Origin: Acidobacteriota bacterium
GTDB lineage: Bacteria; Acidobacteriota; HRBIN11
Reading direction: 5' to 3'
NCBI GenBank assembly: GCA_030550225.1
Contig: JAUQPV010000012.1
Span: forward strand, 1 to 23,822
Length of the DNA: 23,822 nucleotides
Below the pieces are notes generated by a model. The model ran no database searches, was not told where the DNA came from, and saw nothing but the letters and a program-made list of their open reading frames with translations. Position numbers and translations under genes: made by a program. The first letter of the stretch is position 1, and each line of letters starts with the position of its first letter. Shown here one piece after another: positions 22,051-23,822 of the stretch.

Positions 22051-23641
22051 CCCGTATCAAGCGCCCGACGATACGTCGCTTCGGCACGCAGTAGGTCTGA
22101 ACGACTCGTTGAACATCGGCGGCCGTGACAGCCTGGATTTGCCGAGGCGTCTCGAAGAGCTTCCGCCAAGAGCCGGCGACCTTTTCGTAAAATGTCAGCT
22201 CTCGGGCCAGGTCCCCGTTATCTTCGAAGGTCTTATAGAAGTCGTGCAGGGCCTGGGCCTTAAAGCGTTCGAGTTCGTCGGGTCGGATGCCGTCCTTCTG
22301 GATCGAGGCCAGTTCGTCTAAGACTTCGTTCTCCAGGGTGTCCAGTGACACGTCGGGGTTCGGAAGGACCCAAATGACCAGCAGGTGCGGATACTTGTGG
22401 CCGGGAAAGCCCGTGAACACGTTGACGGCCGCCGCCAGTTTCTTCTGGAGGACGAGCCGCTGGTAAAGGCGAGAACTCCGGCCCCGAGCCAGGACATAGC
22501 TCAGGGCCTCGAGGGGCCAGTGGTCCGGATGCTTGAAGTCCGGGACGTGAAAGGCCATGACCAGGAGCGGCTGGGCGTCCAGGTACAAGGTGAAGCGGCG
22601 TTCGCCCTCGAAGGGCAGTTCCTGCGTCACGACCGGCAGACGGGACGTCGCCGGCGGCAAGTCACCAAAGTACCTTTCGGCCCAGGCGGCCGCCTGAGGA
22701 GGGTCGATGAGGCCGACGGCCGCCGCCACCATGGAGTTAGGTCGGTAATAGGCTTGATAGAACTGGAGGGCCCGCGAGATGTCGATGTTCTCCAGGTCGG
22801 AGGGAAATCCGATGACAGGCCGACCGTAAGGATGGGCCAGGAAGGCGACGCCGACGAGGCGATGGAACATCCGGCCGATGGGGTTGTTCTCGACCCGCAG
22901 GCGGTATTCCTCCAAGACGACGTCCCGTTCTTTGTAAAACTCCCGAAAGACGGGGTCCCGGAAACGGGCCGACTCCAGGTAAAACCACAGCTCGGCTCGG
23001 TTACTGGGAAGACCGAAGAAGTACTCGGTCGAGTCGGCCGTCGTGAAGGCGTTCAGGCGCCGGCCGCCGTTCCGCTCGACGATCTGGCCGAACTCGTCGG
23101 TGACGACGTACTTTTGGGCCTCGGCCTCCCAGCGCTTGAACTCGTCCCAGCAGGCCTGCATGCGGTCCCGGTCGGCCTGCTCGCCCTTCCACTTCTCTTG
23201 CAGGTAGCAAGCGTGGGCCTGCTCCATCTTGTCGAGGGCTTCTTTCTCCTTCGCCCAGTCCGAAGTCCCGATGGTCGAGGTTCCCTTGAAGGCCATATGC
23301 TCGAAGAGATGCGCCAGACCGCTCTCCCCGAGGGACTCGTGGACGCTCCCGGCGTCTACATAATTGTGGAAGGCCACGACCGGGACGTAGCCCCGGGGCA
23401 GGACCAGGAGCTTGAACCCGTTCGGCAGGGTCTTCTCGACGACCCGCCGTTCCCATCGGGCCATGACGGGGTCTTCTTCCGCCTTCGGGACCGGCCCAGG
23501 ACCTGGCCGCTGGGCCGACGCCATCGAGACGCCCCAGAGGCCGACCCATAGAAGGGCTAAGGGCCAAGGGCTAAGGGCCCTATGCCCTCTGCTGTTGGCT
23601 CTATGCTCTCGGCCCTTGATGAAGCCATGCCATCGCCTCAT
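22028..23641 (-). CDS. Exported zinc peptidase, family M16 (catalytic subunit)
   Basis: 537 residues. HLFEH at 111-115 is the inverted zinc motif (two His ligands and the general-base Glu), and VVLEEYRLRVENNP near 241-254 supplies the third zinc ligand. The spacing between them, about 130 residues, exceeds the usual 75 or so because of a charged, probably coiled-coil insertion (about residues 128-180) rich in Lys, Glu, Gln and Trp. The second module includes GRSSRLYQRLVLQKKLA. The N-terminus holds a signal peptide (about PLALLWVGLWGVSMASA) preceded by an unusual Arg/His-rich stretch encoded by a heptamer array. The start at 23641 has AGGGAG six bases upstream. Its inactive partner lies downstream, so the two probably form a periplasmic heterodimer that degrades peptides. 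Confidence 0.9.
   Translation of the reverse strand: MRRWHGFIKGREHRANSRGHRALSPWPLALLWVGLWGVSMASAQRPGPGPVPKAEEDPVMARWERRVVEKTLPNGFKLLVLPRGYVPVVAFHNYVDAGSVHESLGESGLAHLFEHMAFKGTSTIGTSDWAKEKEALDKMEQAHACYLQEKWKGEQADRDRMQACWDEFKRWEAEAQKYVVTDEFGQIVERNGGRRLNAFTTADSTEYFFGLPSNRAELWFYLESARFRDPVFREFYKERDVVLEEYRLRVENNPIGRMFHRLVGVAFLAHPYGRPVIGFPSDLENIDISRALQFYQAYYRPNSMVAAAVGLIDPPQAAAWAERYFGDLPPATSRLPVVTQELPFEGERRFTLYLDAQPLLVMAFHVPDFKHPDHWPLEALSYVLARGRSSRLYQRLVLQKKLAAAVNVFTGFPGHKYPHLLVIWVLPNPDVSLDTLENEVLDELASIQKDGIRPDELERFKAQALHDFYKTFEDNGDLARELTFYEKVAGSWRKLFETPRQIQAVTAADVQRVVQTYCVPKRRIVGRLIRADGQAGR
23552..23614. repeat. AAGGGCY heptamer array inside the M16 signal-peptide region
   Basis: Nine 7-base units in unbroken phase: AAGGGCT and AAGGGCC alternating twice, then CTATGCC, CTCTGCT, GTTGGCT, CTATGCT and CTCGGCC. 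On the minus strand it codes for residues about 10-30 of the M16 peptidase. The words are related to the array at 17171. Confidence 0.65.
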
Positions 23642-23656
23642 GCATGTCTCCCTGCG

Positions 23657-23740
23657 GGGATATGGGATGCAGGATACAGGATGCGGGAGGTGGGATGCAA
23701 GATGGGACTGGGGATTGCGGATTGCGAATGGAAGGATTCG
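23657..23740 (-). repeat. GGATGC heptamer array in the M16 leader
   Basis: Twelve consecutive 7-base units with no slip, including GGGATAT, GGGATGC, AGGATAC, AGGATGC and two exact GATTGCG units (23713-23726). Read on the minus strand it gives TGCATCC and CATATCC, the words of the arrays at 6127 and 7652, and ends 15 bases before the M16 start codon. Related units (GCAATCC, CCAATTC; 23781-23794) recur in inverted form farther on. No gene is visible in 23642-23822. Confidence 0.7.
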
Positions 23741-23822
23741 GTGTCAAGGCTTGAGGGTGCGTCCTGACTCTTACCGCTCCGCAATCCCCAATTCGCAATG
23801 AACTCGTCTCAAAACCCTCCCC

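Overview
This window is chromosomal DNA from a GC-rich, Gram-negative bacterium with an outer membrane: it encodes LptF/LptG-type LPS export permease domains, exported M16 and M24 peptidases, and a membrane c-di-GMP protein. The gene set, with paired exported M16 peptidases, an exported Xaa-Pro aminopeptidase and a permuted aconitase, resembles Acidobacteriota or a nearby deep lineage. That placement is an impression and not a demonstrated assignment. I see no rRNA, tRNA, CRISPR array, transposase or phage gene.

Layout. Minus-strand block 1-4862: a DnaQ/YprB-like exonuclease, a fused LptF-LptG permease and a homoserine-dehydrogenase-like gene that runs off the left edge. They read as one operon behind a promoter at about 4885-4916. 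A ClpP-fold membrane-anchored serine protease (4974-5807, minus) lies upstream. Plus-strand block 6227-17143: class I aminotransferase, RpiB-like isomerase, a putative exported protein, a four-repeat coiled-coil membrane protein, a permuted aconitase/isopropylmalate-dehydratase-family enzyme, a small helical protein, a DHH/DHHA1 phosphoesterase and a Cache-PAS-GGDEF-EAL protein. A strong hairpin at 17182-17209 separates this from a convergent minus-strand block 17223-23641: an active and an inactive M16 peptidase, a HicB-like antitoxin with a broken HicA toxin gene, an Xaa-Pro aminopeptidase and acetyl-CoA carboxylase biotin carboxylase.

Two things stand out. First, most intergenic gaps are made of degenerate tandem arrays with a strict 7- or 8-nt period, reminiscent of the short tandemly repeated repetitive (STRR) sequences of cyanobacteria. 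The words recur between loci (TGCATCC, ARTTCGGS, AAGTRACG, CCTATCTG, AAGGGCY). Some arrays run into coding sequence, where they encode a signal peptide and two C-termini. A palindromic element (two copies) and a REP-like hairpin (four copies) are interleaved with them. Second, several proteins look like members of catalytic families with altered active sites: the homoserine-dehydrogenase-like protein lost its catalytic Asp/Lys, the RpiB-like protein lost two active-site His, the GGDEF domain is degenerate beside an intact EAL domain, one M16 protein lost HxxEH, and the HicA gene is frameshifted.
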